A stretch of DNA of 54,744 nucleotides from Ectobacillus panaciterrae DSM 19096 (GCF_000430785.1 NZ_AUMR01000047.1:1-54744), one strand, 5' to 3'; positions 17,246 through 26,129 are shown, counted from the first letter of the stretch. Numbers and translations are program-made. The notes: generated by a model not told the origin, from the letters alone.

Positions 17246-18931
17246 TCAGCCCAATTTTTCATCACTGTTTTTTTGGACCTCTTCTTCGACAAGCGCTCTT
17301 CGCAAAATCTTTCCAACCATCGTTTTTGGAAGTTCTTGGCGGAATTCATATAGCTTCGGTGCTTTATATGCAGCTAAATATTTGCGGGCATATTGATCGA
17401 TTTCTTCTGCCGTACATGCAGCGCCCTCTTTCAATACAATGTAGGCTTTTACAGTTTCCCCACGATAAGGATCTGGTATTCCTGCCACGACAACTTCTTT
17501 TACTTTTTCATATTCATATAATACCTCTTCTACCTCGCGCGGATAAATATTAAAACCGCTTGCTACAATCATATCTTTCTTGCGGTCTACAATATAAAAG
17601 AAACCGTCTTCATCCATATAGCCAACATCGCCGGTATACAGCCACCCGTCACGAAGCACCGCATCTGTCTCCTCCGGCTTTTTCCAATACCCCTTCATAA
17701 TTTGCGGTCCTTTCACTGCGATTTCTCCTATTTCACGCGGCGGAAGCGCTTCTCCTGTTTCAAGCGACAAAACCTGTGCTTTTGTATCCGGCCAAGGCAC
17801 GCCAATGCTTCCGGATACTCTCTTTGCCCATAAGAAATTGCTGTGCGTGATAGGGGATGCTTCTGTCAGACCGTAGCCTTCTACAAGCTTTCCTCCCGTC
17901 ACCTCTTCAAATCGCTCCTGTACTTCAACCGGAAGCGGTGCCGATCCGCTAATACAGGCGCGAACGGAAGACAAATCATATTCATGCAGCTTCGGATGAT
18001 TCAAAAGCGCGATATACATGGTAGGCGCTCCAGGAAAGAGCGTAACGCTATGCTTCTTAATTGCCTTCAGCATACCTTCTACATCAAATTTCGGAATAAG
18101 CACCATTTTATATGCTTGCATAATAGAAATATTCATAACAGCTGTCATGCCGTATACATGGAAAAATGGTAAGGCACCCAGTACAACTTCCTCACCAGGA
18201 ACACAATTGTACAGCCAATAAATGCCCATCACTGTATTAGAGACAAGATTTTTATGCGTCAGCATAACACCTTTTGGGAAACCGGTCGTTCCCCCTGTGT
18301 ATTGCAGCAGCGCCAAATCCTCATCATGATCACAAGGTATTTCATGCGGTTCTGCACCTGCGTTCATGGCAGTTTTCCATAAATGAAGCTCTTTTGTTTC
18401 TGTTACTTTTACTACTATATTGTTTTGTTTTTTTTGAACGAATGGATAGAGAAGATTTTTCGGGAAAGGCAAAAAGTCTGAGATGCTTGTAAGGATGATA
18501 TGTTCTAAAGATGTTGCGTTCTTTACGCTTGTTACCTTTGGATATAATAAATCGAGGCATAATATGGCTTTTGCTTCTGAGTCTTTCAGCTGATACTCCA
18601 ATTCACGCTCCGTATAAAGAGGATTCGTCTGCACGACAATGGCCCCTGCTATTAAAGCACCGTAGTAACCGATGACTCCTTGCGGACAGTTCGGCAGCAT
18701 AACAGCTACACGATCGCCTTTTTGTATACCGAGTGACTGCAAATAAGCCGCGAACTTCTTGGCCATCGTATGCACTTCTCGAAACGTAATATCCTTGCCT
18801 AAAAAGTGAAGAGCTTTCTTAAATGGGTAACGAGATGCAGTCTCCTGTAAATAATGGTGCAGCGGTTTTATATCATAGGAAATCGTATGCGGAATTTCCT
18901 TTGGATAACTGGCAAGCCATGGTTTCTCCAT
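17246..18931 (-). CDS. lcfA: Long-chain fatty acid-CoA ligase
   Basis: This 561-residue adenylate-forming enzyme activates fatty acids to acyl-CoA for beta-oxidation. The signature motifs are present: the P-loop YTGGTTGFPKGV (about 214-225), YGLTEASP (about 355), the GWLYTGDVGYMDEDG region (about 440) and the final PKTMVGKILRR with the catalytic Lys. AGGGAAC lies 5-6 nt before the ATG. The region upstream is occupied by the iscB remnant, and I see no FadR box there, unlike the fadR promoter, so its control may have changed. Confidence 0.95.
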   Translation of the reverse strand: MEKPWLASYPKEIPHTISYDIKPLHHYLQETASRYPFKKALHFLGKDITFREVHTMAKKFAAYLQSLGIQKGDRVAVMLPNCPQGVIGYYGALIAGAIVVQTNPLYTERELEYQLKDSEAKAILCLDLLYPKVTSVKNATSLEHIILTSISDFLPFPKNLLYPFVQKKQNNIVVKVTETKELHLWKTAMNAGAEPHEIPCDHDEDLALLQYTGGTTGFPKGVMLTHKNLVSNTVMGIYWLYNCVPGEEVVLGALPFFHVYGMTAVMNISIMQAYKMVLIPKFDVEGMLKAIKKHSVTLFPGAPTMYIALLNHPKLHEYDLSSVRACISGSAPLPVEVQERFEEVTGGKLVEGYGLTEASPITHSNFLWAKRVSGSIGVPWPDTKAQVLSLETGEALPPREIGEIAVKGPQIMKGYWKKPEETDAVLRDGWLYTGDVGYMDEDGFFYIVDRKKDMIVASGFNIYPREVEEVLYEYEKVKEVVVAGIPDPYRGETVKAYIVLKEGAACTAEEIDQYARKYLAAYKAPKLYEFRQELPKTMVGKILRRALVEEEVQKNSDEKLG

Positions 18932-19100
18932 ATATGTTCCCTAGTCAATTTGAAATGTATAAAAATATATAAAACCATCTCAAATCAACCAGTCCTCCTC
19001 TCTCATTTTATTTTTTAGAACCAATATATGTTTTGAAACCTCCAGATTAACGTTACAGGTTTCAATCCATAACGCTTTAGGATTTTACCATCTGTCGTGG
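18932..19100. other. Short intergenic stretch between lcfA and the iscB remnant
   Basis: This AT-rich stretch contains an AGAGAGGAGGACTGG sequence on the minus strand that looks like a ribosome site without a following gene. A short open segment after the iscB stop, on the minus strand, encodes about 28 residues and may be degraded element sequence. No FadR palindrome was found. Confidence 0.5.
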
Positions 19101-19448
19101 TCATATTACATTGCCTTTTCTCCGGATAGAGAGCTGTGATATATGCGTCATATGTTTCTCCGTTTCATCATTTCGTTGTTCGATTGTTCCTTTACATAGA
19201 GGTTTGTTTTTGGTTTGGCATTTTTGAACCAAAGCAATCCCTGCCTGTTTCGAACCATCATCAATTCCTAATACAATCGGGGTTGTGTCTATTTGTTCCT
19301 TTGGAATCACCTTGAGAAGTTGGATGACCATAGGAAACTTGGATCGAAGAATGGCACGATTCTTACGGATGAGATACCATCCTTTTGCTTCCTTTGTCGG
19401 CGTCAATTTCTCCCCATTTTTGTCTACCACAAAACAATAAGCAGTCAT
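19101..19448 (-). pseudogene. iscB: Truncated IscB-like protein (RuvC-I portion only)
   Basis: The 115 codons begin like IscB, the Cas9-related RNA-guided nuclease of IS200/IS605-type elements. There is a PLMP/RRXRR-type N-terminus (VVDKNGEKLTPTKEAKGWYL, RKNRAILR; residues 7-35) and the RuvC-I strand LGIDDGSKQAGIALV (60-74) with catalytic Asp63. The homology ends after GTIEQRND (about 87-94), where the Arg-rich bridge helix should begin. RuvC-II, HNH and RuvC-III are missing, whereas IscB proteins are usually about 400-500 residues. It is therefore a 3'-truncated remnant that cannot cut DNA. It follows directly after the HEARO-like RNA. Confidence 0.8.
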
Positions 19449-19706
19449 CTCTGACCAAACTCCTTTCGGGGATGGTTCGCTTTGCCCATGTCAACGAGAG
19501 GACATGTTTCACCGTGTTCGTTCTCATGACCTAGAGAACGGTCGTAAAGTGAAACTCACAGAGCGGCAGACTAGCGAAGCATCGACGGTGTGTCTTGACC
19601 TGACTCGCCAACGTAGTTCATCGTGCTAAAACAGTTTCCTGCTTCTACACTCACTGGGGCTTGAAAGCAAGGAACAGACTATACAAGCCCAAAGGTCACG
19701 GTTTTA
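19449..19706 (-). ncRNA. HEARO / omega RNA upstream of the iscB remnant
   Basis: The approximately 260 nt immediately upstream of the iscB fragment, on the same strand, are strongly structured. In minus-strand order: GGGCTTG...CAAGCCC, a crossing TTCC-TGCTT / AAGCA-GGAA pairing that would make a pseudoknot, GTTCTC...GAGAAC, and CATGTC...GACATG followed by GGCAAAGCGAACCATCCCC. Position, size and the pseudoknot-rich plan fit HEARO (HNH endonuclease-associated RNA and ORF), the guide RNA of IscB. The 5' boundary, where the guide would begin, is estimated near 19706. It appears intact although the nuclease is not. Confidence 0.75.
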
Positions 19707-20282
19707 TATAGTTTTTTACGATTTTATACGAAATAAAATCAACTGTTCATAGCTCCTTGTGCCTACCTCATTTTTTCGCTCCAATTATACCATGAAACAC
19801 CACATATTATCATAATATTCTTACTATTTAAGGAGTAAAACGAGAATTTCTTTGCGGACGAGGAGAATTTTTTATTAAAATAAAGGATCAACACAAAAAC
19901 ATGTTCTTGATTTTTTAAAGATGCTATACTTTGTTGCAGCACCTTGAAATCTATCCATCCACTTTTTCAAGCGTTTATGATATCCATTGACGTGCTGGAT
20001 ATTAAGGTGCAACCGTACCATCTATTGCCCAAGAAGGACATCTTGAAGGGTCTGACCGCTTCTGCACGCGGCGATCTAGCCTCTCCCGCAAAAAATAGTT
20101 TTTTTTCATCCAGGAATGCGGCTGCACCATCATGCTCGTTTCTTATGTCGTATTTTTAAATTGGACTTATATAAATCTTATTGCAGTTGACATAAGATAA
20201 GATTCGTTATCGGAAGTTAAATATTAATTCAAGCGTGGTAATGATTCAGTGTCCTGAGAATGAACTATCAAATTATTGAATA
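19707..20282. other. Intergenic region of the islet without a confident gene
   Basis: This AT-rich DNA lies between the omega RNA and cas6. A short open frame on the plus strand (19944-20159) does not resemble any known protein and lacks a good ribosome site. It includes a decayed piece of the MITE-like repeat (about 20047-20108). The remainder shows nothing recognisable. Confidence 0.55.
20047..20108 (+). mobile_element. Decayed right-end fragment of the MITE-like repeat
   Basis: GGTCTGACCGCTTCTGCACG followed by a diverged GATCT.-CTCTCCC and an A/T-rich end matches the right half of the repeat seen at 21322-21504. The left half and the terminal repeat are missing. Confidence 0.55.
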
Positions 20283-20332
20283 AAAGCGGCATCGATTTTC
20301 TCGTGATTGTTAATCACTGTAAATCGATGCCG
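20283..20332 (-). terminator. Intrinsic terminator of cas6
   Basis: CGGCATCGATTT (20287-20298) pairs with AAATCGATGCCG (20321-20332), with an inner GTGATT/AATCAC stem. It is followed on the minus strand by CTTTTA and starts five bases after the cas6 stop. Confidence 0.85.
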
Positions 20333-20336
20333 TTTA

Positions 20337-21077
20337 TCATTCTATAACCTCAAACATCCCAAAACCTTGTGAGTTCCTCCCTCCAATTCCTGTATCATGA
20401 GCAAATGCCAATTGCTCTGGTGAGGATTCAATTTCAAACTTCCCAAGCCATCCTGTAATAATATGACCTTTAAATGTTGTGACAACTTTATATTTGTCCA
20501 GTACTTGAATAGGGCGAATGCTGAATTTGTGCTTCGGTCTCATCCCATGGTATGCTTCATATTTATTTTCGAAATTTGACTCGATGAGGAGAGGAAAAAC
20601 CGGGTCCATAGGCTGGAAGTAATGTGTTTTCTTGCGTTCTTCCTTTTCATATGTACTATATATCGTCACAGGAGAAAGCATTTCAATCCTGTACGTTTTC
20701 TTATCCAGCTTTGTTCTTTGAAATTCCACCTTATCTACTGTCAGCAGCTGGCCGTGAAGCTGAATCGTTTCTGAAAACATAAGGTATTCCGCCAGCTGCT
20801 GAATGAGCGTTTCCAGCACACTGCTCACATGCCATGTAATCGTTTCGCCAAATTCAATTTTCTTTTGTTTGATTAAGATGCGGTGCGGTCCGGACAGTCG
20901 GCTGAACGTAAATAGTTTAAATGTCCGATTTCCTTTTTGAAATCCGACCTCATGAAGAAAGTTCGCAAAGTGTACTTCCGTTAAAGAGCGGTATAAAAAG
21001 CCCTGCAGTACATATTGATAATTTAACGGCAATTGCAGCGTTCTGTTGATCGGTCTGAATGTAACAGATAATCTCAT
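20337..21077 (-). CDS. cas6: CRISPR-associated endoribonuclease Cas6, orphan
   Basis: The 246-residue protein has the Cas6 layout: an N-terminal ferredoxin-like domain (MRLSVTFRP, LNYQYVLQGFLYRSL) and a C-terminal glycine-rich loop DTGIGGRNSQGFGMFE (228-243). Tyr29, His42 (FLHEVGF) and Lys48 are spaced like the Tyr-His-Lys catalytic residues of Pyrococcus Cas6 (31, 46, 52). Cas6 cuts CRISPR precursor RNA within the repeat. No cas effector, cas1/cas2 or CRISPR array occurs in this window. AAAAGGGG lies about 9 nt before the ATG at 21077, and a terminator follows, so the gene appears functional. An array elsewhere, or another RNA substrate, is possible. Confidence 0.85.
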   Translation of the reverse strand: MRLSVTFRPINRTLQLPLNYQYVLQGFLYRSLTEVHFANFLHEVGFQKGNRTFKLFTFSRLSGPHRILIKQKKIEFGETITWHVSSVLETLIQQLAEYLMFSETIQLHGQLLTVDKVEFQRTKLDKKTYRIEMLSPVTIYSTYEKEERKKTHYFQPMDPVFPLLIESNFENKYEAYHGMRPKHKFSIRPIQVLDKYKVVTTFKGHIITGWLGKFEIESSPEQLAFAHDTGIGGRNSQGFGMFEVIE

Positions 21078-21119
21078 AATGATAATCCCCTTTTGGACTC
21101 TGCATGATAAATTCCGCAT

Positions 21120-21321
21120 GTGAAGTCTTCATGGCGGAGGGCCGTAATTTGAATTTTCAGTTCTTTAAAAAGAACAATATGATGTTGTTTTTAGCAATAG
21201 AAGGCTTGCAAAAACATGATGTTTTCTCCGCTTCTATCCATACGATAGCAAGCCGAGCATGAACTGTTTTCCTATTCTCCTCGAATAAGCAGGATTGTAC
21301 TTCTCCTAAATTTCGCTCTTC
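21120..21321. other. Upstream region of cas6
   Basis: On the minus strand a frame is open from inside the MITE through this region (21157-21471), but it has no ribosome site and resembles nothing known. It probably holds the cas6 promoter and leader. An ATG further upstream in another frame (21132) is not supported. Confidence 0.4.
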
Positions 21322-21504
21322 TATATATGAGTGAATGATAATTTCGGCATGTCCATGTGCTCTGTGCAACCAAAAGGGAACATTGTATGCTTTTTCTCTC
21401 TGGTTTACCCTTGCATGAACCACTACAAAGGTTTGACCGCTTCTGCACCTCGCCGGATGATCTCTCCCCACTATAAAAAGACGGTTTTTTTATTCACTTA
21501 TATA
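21322..21504 (+). mobile_element. MITE-like repeat, copy A (full length, about 183 bp)
   Basis: The ends are imperfect inverted repeats, TATATGAGTGAAT on the left and ATTCACTTATATA on the right. The body is GC-richer and carries blocks such as GACATGTCCATGTGC-like, TTCTCTCTGGTTTACCCTTG and GCCGGATGATCTCTCCCCAC that recur in all copies. It is too short to encode a transposase. It lies just upstream of cas6. Confidence 0.8.
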
Positions 21505-21791
21505 AAAAATATTGCAGCATGATTTCTTTATTACGAACGAGAAGAGCCTGATTTTCTAAGTAATGCATGCGCTTCGTTCTGTATGTAAACTCCATTAATC
21601 TTGTAACATTAATTGTGTATTCCGCAATAGCGCCAATGGACGCACTTCGGATTCCAATTGAATGAAATCGCGCAAATCAGCTTCTATCGATGGTACACCC
21701 CCTTCTAAACTAGGTTATTATATTAGTTTATGATAACAGACATATTCAATATTGTAAATATATAAAGAACCAATTGTATTATATTCACCTT
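21505..21791. other. Intergenic region with a degenerate reading frame
   Basis: On the minus strand, two overlapping frames give protein-like text (one ending with RNTQLMLQD, the other with RNKEIMLQYFLYK at the MITE edge), as if one short gene had suffered a frameshift. GAAGGGGG lies before the first frame but no usable start codon follows it. I do not recognise it. Confidence 0.3.
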
Positions 21792-21845
21792 TTATATAGG
21801 AGTGAATGATAATTTCGACATGTCCATGTGCTATGTGCAGCCAAG
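21792..21845 (+). mobile_element. Left-end fragment of the MITE-like repeat
   Basis: TATATAGGAGTGAATGATAA followed by TTTCGACATGTCCATGTGCT matches the first about 50 bp of the full copies and then stops at CAAGGCGCAG. It is a truncated copy 290 bp from copy A. Confidence 0.7.
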
Positions 21846-21885
21846 GCGCAGAATTTTATAATTTCTTATAGTTTTAAACAAATAT

Positions 21886-21910
21886 CGCCGGTCCGCTGTG
21901 CGGACCGGCG
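21886..21910 (-). terminator. Terminator of the mutS2 / small-protein transcript
   Basis: CGCCGGTCCG (21886-21895) and CGGACCGGCG (21901-21910) form a 10-bp GC-rich stem with loop CTGTG. It is followed on the minus strand by ATATTTGTTT. Confidence 0.75.
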
Positions 21911-21916
21911 ACAAAT

Positions 21917-22009
21917 TTACTTTGCGATAAACGTCAAATATATAACCCCAATCACTAAAAACGCACCGCAAAGCGCAAGCAGCACCTTTGCCAGCTTTTC
22001 CATGAACAT
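21917..22009 (-). CDS. Small single-span membrane protein, 30 residues
   Basis: The product is one hydrophobic helix (KVLLALCGAFLVIGVIYL) with a short basic head and a Lys end. AAAAAGGGG lies 8 nt before the ATG at 22009; a second in-frame ATG is at 22003. It begins 25 bp after the mutS2 stop and ends just before a strong terminator, so it is cotranscribed with mutS2. No function is recognised. The site corresponds to where B. subtilis has yshE, but the sequence is unrelated to that larger protein. Confidence 0.62.
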   Translation of the reverse strand: MFMEKLAKVLLALCGAFLVIGVIYLTFIAK

Positions 22010-22033
22010 AGTATATACCCCTTTTTGCTTATA

Positions 22034-24394
22034 CTACTTCAATTCTACCACAGTTACGCCGAGGCCGCCTTCTCCCATATCTCCGTAACGGAAGGATTTG
22101 ACACCGCGGTGCTTTTTCAATGTATCCTGTACGCCTTGGCGAAGCGCTCCCGTTCCTTTTCCGTGAATGATGGAGATGCGCGGATAGCTGGCAAGCATTG
22201 CATCATCCAAGTATTTTTCTACACGGAGCATTGCATCTTCATAACGTTCTCCGCGCAAATCAAGCTCCAAGTTAACGTGATAGTCTTTTCCTTTTACTGT
22301 TGCAAGCGGACGCTTCTCGACTTGCTTTGGACTACTTACGTATTCCATATCGGATTCTTTTACCTTCATTTTCAAAATTCCGATTTGCACTTGCCATTCT
22401 TTGTCGCTTACCTTTTCAAGAAGCTGGCCTTTTTGACCGAATGTAAGAACCTTTACTTCGTCGCCCGGGCGAAGCGTTTTCTTTGGTCCTTCCAGCTTTA
22501 CTTGTTTCTTTTCTTTTGTTGCAAGCTTAGGCGCCGCTCCTTCCAAACGGCTTTTTGCCTCAATCAGCTCGTGCTCTTTTATATTAGCCAGCTGTTCCTT
22601 GCGAAGATGGCGAAGCTCGCGAATAATCGTTTCTGCTTCCTTCTTCGATTCTTCCACTTTTTCTTCTGCTTCTTTTTGCGCTTTAAGCAGCATTTGATCA
22701 CGCTGTTCATTGAATTCAATAATTTGACGCTGCAGTTCTTTATGCAGCTTTTCGGATTCCTTGCGCAGCTCTTCTGCTTCTTTCCATTCGCGCTCTGCGT
22801 TCTTTTGGCTTTCCTCAAGCTTCGCAATCATGTTTTCTACCTTGTTGGATTCCGTGCTGATATGACTGCGCGCTCTATCGATAACGCGATCTGACAGACC
22901 AAGGCGTTTAGAAATTTCAAAGGCATTGCTTCGGCCTGGAACCCCAATCAATAGCCTATATGTCGGGCTCAATGTATTTACATCAAATTCCACACTTGCA
23001 TTAATGACCTTCTCGCGGTTGTAACCATATGCCTTGAGCTCCGGATAATGCGTTGTCGCTACCACACGCGCGCCGCGATTATATACTTCATCTAGAATAG
23101 AAATAGCAAGTGCAGCACCTTCCTGCGGATCTGTTCCTGCTCCCAGCTCATCGAAAAGAACAAGGCTTTCAAAATCTGCTTGTTCCAGTATATCCACAAT
23201 GTTCACCATATGGGAGGAGAACGTACTTAAGCTTTGCTCAATAGATTGTTCGTCTCCGATATCTGCAAACACGTTCTGGAAGATACAAATTTCTGAACCG
23301 TCAAGCGCCGGAATCTGCAGACCAGACTGTGCCATGAGTACGCACAATCCAATTGTTTTCAATGTTACTGTTTTACCGCCCGTATTCGGACCGGTAATTA
23401 CAATTGTCGTAAAATCTCCGCCGAGCTCCGCGTCGTTCGCGACTACAACATCCTGCGGAATAAGGGGATGACGAGCTTTAAAAAGCTTCATATAGCGATT
23501 GTTGTTCATTTTCGGCTTTGTTGCCTTCAGCCGCTTTGCATATGCTGCTTTAGCAAAGATGAAATCCAGCTCTGCCAGCACTTCCACATTTTCCAACACG
23601 GCATCTGCATCATTTGCTACTTCCTCCGTCAGCATGAGGAGAATTCGTTCGATTTCTTGCTTCTCCTTCACACGCGCCTCTTGCAGTGTATTATTCAAAT
23701 CTACAACCGCTTGCGGCTCGATGAAAAGCGTTTGCCCTGAAGCAGATTGATCATGGATGATTCCGCCGTACACACTACGATACTCCTGCTTCACAGGAAT
23801 CACATAGCGATCATTTCGAATGGTAATAATCGCATCGGATAGCATTTTAGATGCGCTAGAAGAGCGTACCGTGCTTTCGAGCTTTTCACGTATGCGTGAT
23901 TCTGCCGTCCGAATTTGCTGGCGAATCGTACGCAGCTTATCGCTCGCGCTGTCTAATACTTCGCCGCCGTCCCCGATACAGCTGTTAATTTTCTTTTCCA
24001 AATCATAAAGAGAGATCATACGGTCCGTATAGGAAAGAAGAATCGGGAGCTCTTGTCCATTTTCTACAATTTCCTCAATAAATCGTTTCATTTGACGGCT
24101 TCCATACATCGTTGTGGAAATATCCAACAGCTCATGCGGATGCAGCATACTGCCGATTTTTGCCCGTTTCACGTTCGGACGGATGTCCGTTACGCCGCCA
24201 AGCGGTGCATGTCCTTTTAAACGAAGCACCGTTGCGCCTTCATCTGTCGTATCTTGCAATGCAATGACTTCTTCATAATCCTTGCTCGGCACCAATTGTT
24301 TGACCTTCTCCCGACCAAGAGAAGAAGAAACGTGCTCGAGCAGCTGTTCTTTTACTTTATCATATTCTAAAACGCGTAAAGTTCGTTGTAACAC
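22034..24394 (-). CDS. mutS2: Endonuclease MutS2
   Basis: MutS2 (786 aa) is a MutS-family ATPase with a C-terminal Smr nuclease domain. It is linked to suppression of recombination and, in B. subtilis, to rescue of collided ribosomes. Visible features are the Walker [14 protein letters not shown] (about residue 333), the Walker B region [15 protein letters not shown], the coiled-coil Glu/Lys-rich stretch (about 515-625), and the Smr motif [11 protein letters not shown] plus [11 protein letters not shown] (about 715-765). The start is GTG at 24394 with GGAGG 7 nt upstream. polX precedes it by 16 bp. Confidence 0.96.
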   Translation of the reverse strand: MLQRTLRVLEYDKVKEQLLEHVSSSLGREKVKQLVPSKDYEEVIALQDTTDEGATVLRLKGHAPLGGVTDIRPNVKRAKIGSMLHPHELLDISTTMYGSRQMKRFIEEIVENGQELPILLSYTDRMISLYDLEKKINSCIGDGGEVLDSASDKLRTIRQQIRTAESRIREKLESTVRSSSASKMLSDAIITIRNDRYVIPVKQEYRSVYGGIIHDQSASGQTLFIEPQAVVDLNNTLQEARVKEKQEIERILLMLTEEVANDADAVLENVEVLAELDFIFAKAAYAKRLKATKPKMNNNRYMKLFKARHPLIPQDVVVANDAELGGDFTTIVITGPNTGGKTVTLKTIGLCVLMAQSGLQIPALDGSEICIFQNVFADIGDEQSIEQSLSTFSSHMVNIVDILEQADFESLVLFDELGAGTDPQEGAALAISILDEVYNRGARVVATTHYPELKAYGYNREKVINASVEFDVNTLSPTYRLLIGVPGRSNAFEISKRLGLSDRVIDRARSHISTESNKVENMIAKLEESQKNAEREWKEAEELRKESEKLHKELQRQIIEFNEQRDQMLLKAQKEAEEKVEESKKEAETIIRELRHLRKEQLANIKEHELIEAKSRLEGAAPKLATKEKKQVKLEGPKKTLRPGDEVKVLTFGQKGQLLEKVSDKEWQVQIGILKMKVKESDMEYVSSPKQVEKRPLATVKGKDYHVNLELDLRGERYEDAMLRVEKYLDDAMLASYPRISIIHGKGTGALRQGVQDTLKKHRGVKSFRYGDMGEGGLGVTVVELK

Positions 24395-24410
24395 GTGAAA
24401 TTCCTCCTAA

Positions 24411-26129
24411 TTACTTGTGCCGGCGGATGAAGTCCAACAGCTTTTCTGTCTCCCATGTGTTGATGACAGTATCTTTTTGAATCCATCCCTTTTTCGCTGC
24501 AGCCACGCCAATTTCAAGGTGCTCCAGCATATCCAGCGTATGCGCGTCTGTGTTAATAGCAATTTTAACGCCCGCATCTTGCGCTTTTTTCAATAATTCC
24601 GCGCTTAAATCCAGGCGGTTCGGATTTGCATTCAATTCAAGCACTGTATCTGTTTCCTTCGCAAGCTGAATAAGCATATCCGTATCCACGTCATATCCTT
24701 CCCGTCTGCCGATCAGACGCCCGGTCGGATGTGCAATCATTGTAACATGCTGATTCTCAATTGCCGCACGGAGGCGCTTCATAATCGTCTCCCGGTCTTG
24801 TGAAAAACTGGAGTGAATGGCACCAATGACAAAATCGAGCCCTTGCAGCACATCGTCATCAAAATCCAGCGTTGCGTCCGGCAGGATATCCATTTCAATA
24901 CCGCGTAAAATCGTGATATCCGGGTACTTTTCATTTATACGGCGAATCTCTTCTCCTTGCTGAAGCAGACGCTCCTTCGTTAAACCGTTTGCTACCTTTA
25001 AATATTGCGAGTGGTCTGTGATGGCCAAGTATTGATAGCCGCGCGCACGGCAAGCCTGCACCATTTCTTCAATAGAAAAGGCGCCGTCGCTCCATGTTGT
25101 ATGCATATGTAAATCGCCTTTGATATCCTTCATATCGACCAAATTGCTGCAGTTCTGAATGAGTTCAATTTCCTTCCCGTCTTCACGAACTTCTGGCGGA
25201 ATAAACGGCAAGCCAAAATGAGAAAAAAATTCTTCTTCGGATGTAAACGTCAATACCTCACCAGTCTCCAAATTTTCTACGCCGTATTCACTAATCTTTT
25301 CATTTTGCGCTTTCGCGATTTGCCGCATTCTTACATTATGGTCCTTTGAACCCGTAAAATGGTGCAATGTCGTAATATATTCCTCCGGCTTTACTAAGCG
25401 AAAATCAACTGAAATATCATATTCGTATTGAAGGCGAAGTGATACCTTCGTGTCGCCGCTTGCGATTACTTCCGCAATATCCTCAAACTTCAACAGATGC
25501 TCCCGCATAGCAGCCGGGTGATTTGTCGCAATAATGAAATCCAAATCCTTCACGGTTTCACGCACTCGGCGCAAGCTGCCGGCACGGGAAAAGCGCTCTG
25601 CCTCCGGAATTACCGAAAGCTTTCGCTCTATTTCCTCGGCAATAGGGAGCACAGCAGCAATTGGAAGGCGCTCCGGCCGCGTACCGAATTGGGCGATAGC
25701 ATCCAGAATTTTTTCTTCCGTTTTCTTGCCAAATCCAGCAAGCTCCTGCACACGATTCTCTTCACACGCTTGCTTTAATGTCGTTAAATCCATAACACCG
25801 ATCTCTTTATACAGCTTCGCCAGCTTTTTTCCGCCAAGCCCCGGGAGCTTCAAAAGCGGAATCAAACCGCTTGGCACTTCCTTCTCCAGCTCCTCAAGGG
25901 CGGCAGATTTTCCGGTCTCTATATACTCTATAATAACCGTTGCCGTTCCTTTGCCAATCCCGCTGATTTTCGTGAAATCTTCAATCTCTGCAAGACTGCG
26001 GTCATCACTTTCTAAGGCAGCGGCAGCTTTGCGGAAGGCAGAGATTTTAAACGGATTTTCACCTTTTAGTTCCATATATAATGCGATAGTTTCTAACAGT
26101 TTTATAACCTGCTTTTTATTCATACTCAT
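24411..26129 (-). CDS. polX: DNA polymerase/3'-5' exonuclease PolX
   Basis: This 572-residue family X polymerase has N-terminal helix-hairpin-helix motifs (ISGIGKGTATVI, about 50; LPGLGGKKLAKLY, about 95). The nucleotidyltransferase core shows GSLRRVRETVKDLDFII (about 183-199) with catalytic aspartates, and the C-terminal PHP phosphoesterase domain shows DLHMHTTWSDG (about 340) and TDHS. It fills gaps and repairs ends in base excision repair. It lies between cvpA and mutS2 in the normal order, with a MITE inserted upstream. Confidence 0.95.
   Translation of the reverse strand: MSMNKKQVIKLLETIALYMELKGENPFKISAFRKAAAALESDDRSLAEIEDFTKISGIGKGTATVIIEYIETGKSAALEELEKEVPSGLIPLLKLPGLGGKKLAKLYKEIGVMDLTTLKQACEENRVQELAGFGKKTEEKILDAIAQFGTRPERLPIAAVLPIAEEIERKLSVIPEAERFSRAGSLRRVRETVKDLDFIIATNHPAAMREHLLKFEDIAEVIASGDTKVSLRLQYEYDISVDFRLVKPEEYITTLHHFTGSKDHNVRMRQIAKAQNEKISEYGVENLETGEVLTFTSEEEFFSHFGLPFIPPEVREDGKEIELIQNCSNLVDMKDIKGDLHMHTTWSDGAFSIEEMVQACRARGYQYLAITDHSQYLKVANGLTKERLLQQGEEIRRINEKYPDITILRGIEMDILPDATLDFDDDVLQGLDFVIGAIHSSFSQDRETIMKRLRAAIENQHVTMIAHPTGRLIGRREGYDVDTDMLIQLAKETDTVLELNANPNRLDLSAELLKKAQDAGVKIAINTDAHTLDMLEHLEIGVAAAKKGWIQKDTVINTWETEKLLDFIRRHK

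Noticed and set aside
19101-19448. Active RNA-guided nuclease
   Set aside because: The IscB fragment lacks the bridge helix, RuvC-II, HNH and RuvC-III and so cannot be a working nuclease alone.
19944-20159. 71-codon plus-strand frame in the islet
   Set aside because: No ribosome site or recognisable motif, and its second half is the decayed MITE fragment.
21157-21471. 104-codon minus-strand frame spanning MITE copy A and the cas6 upstream region
   Set aside because: Most of it is the complement of the MITE. The other copies do not keep the same frame and no ribosome site is present.
22025-22894. 289-codon open frame on the plus strand
   Set aside because: It lies antisense to the end of mutS2, is rich in Phe/Leu as expected for the complement of a Lys/Glu-rich coiled-coil region, and has no ribosome site.
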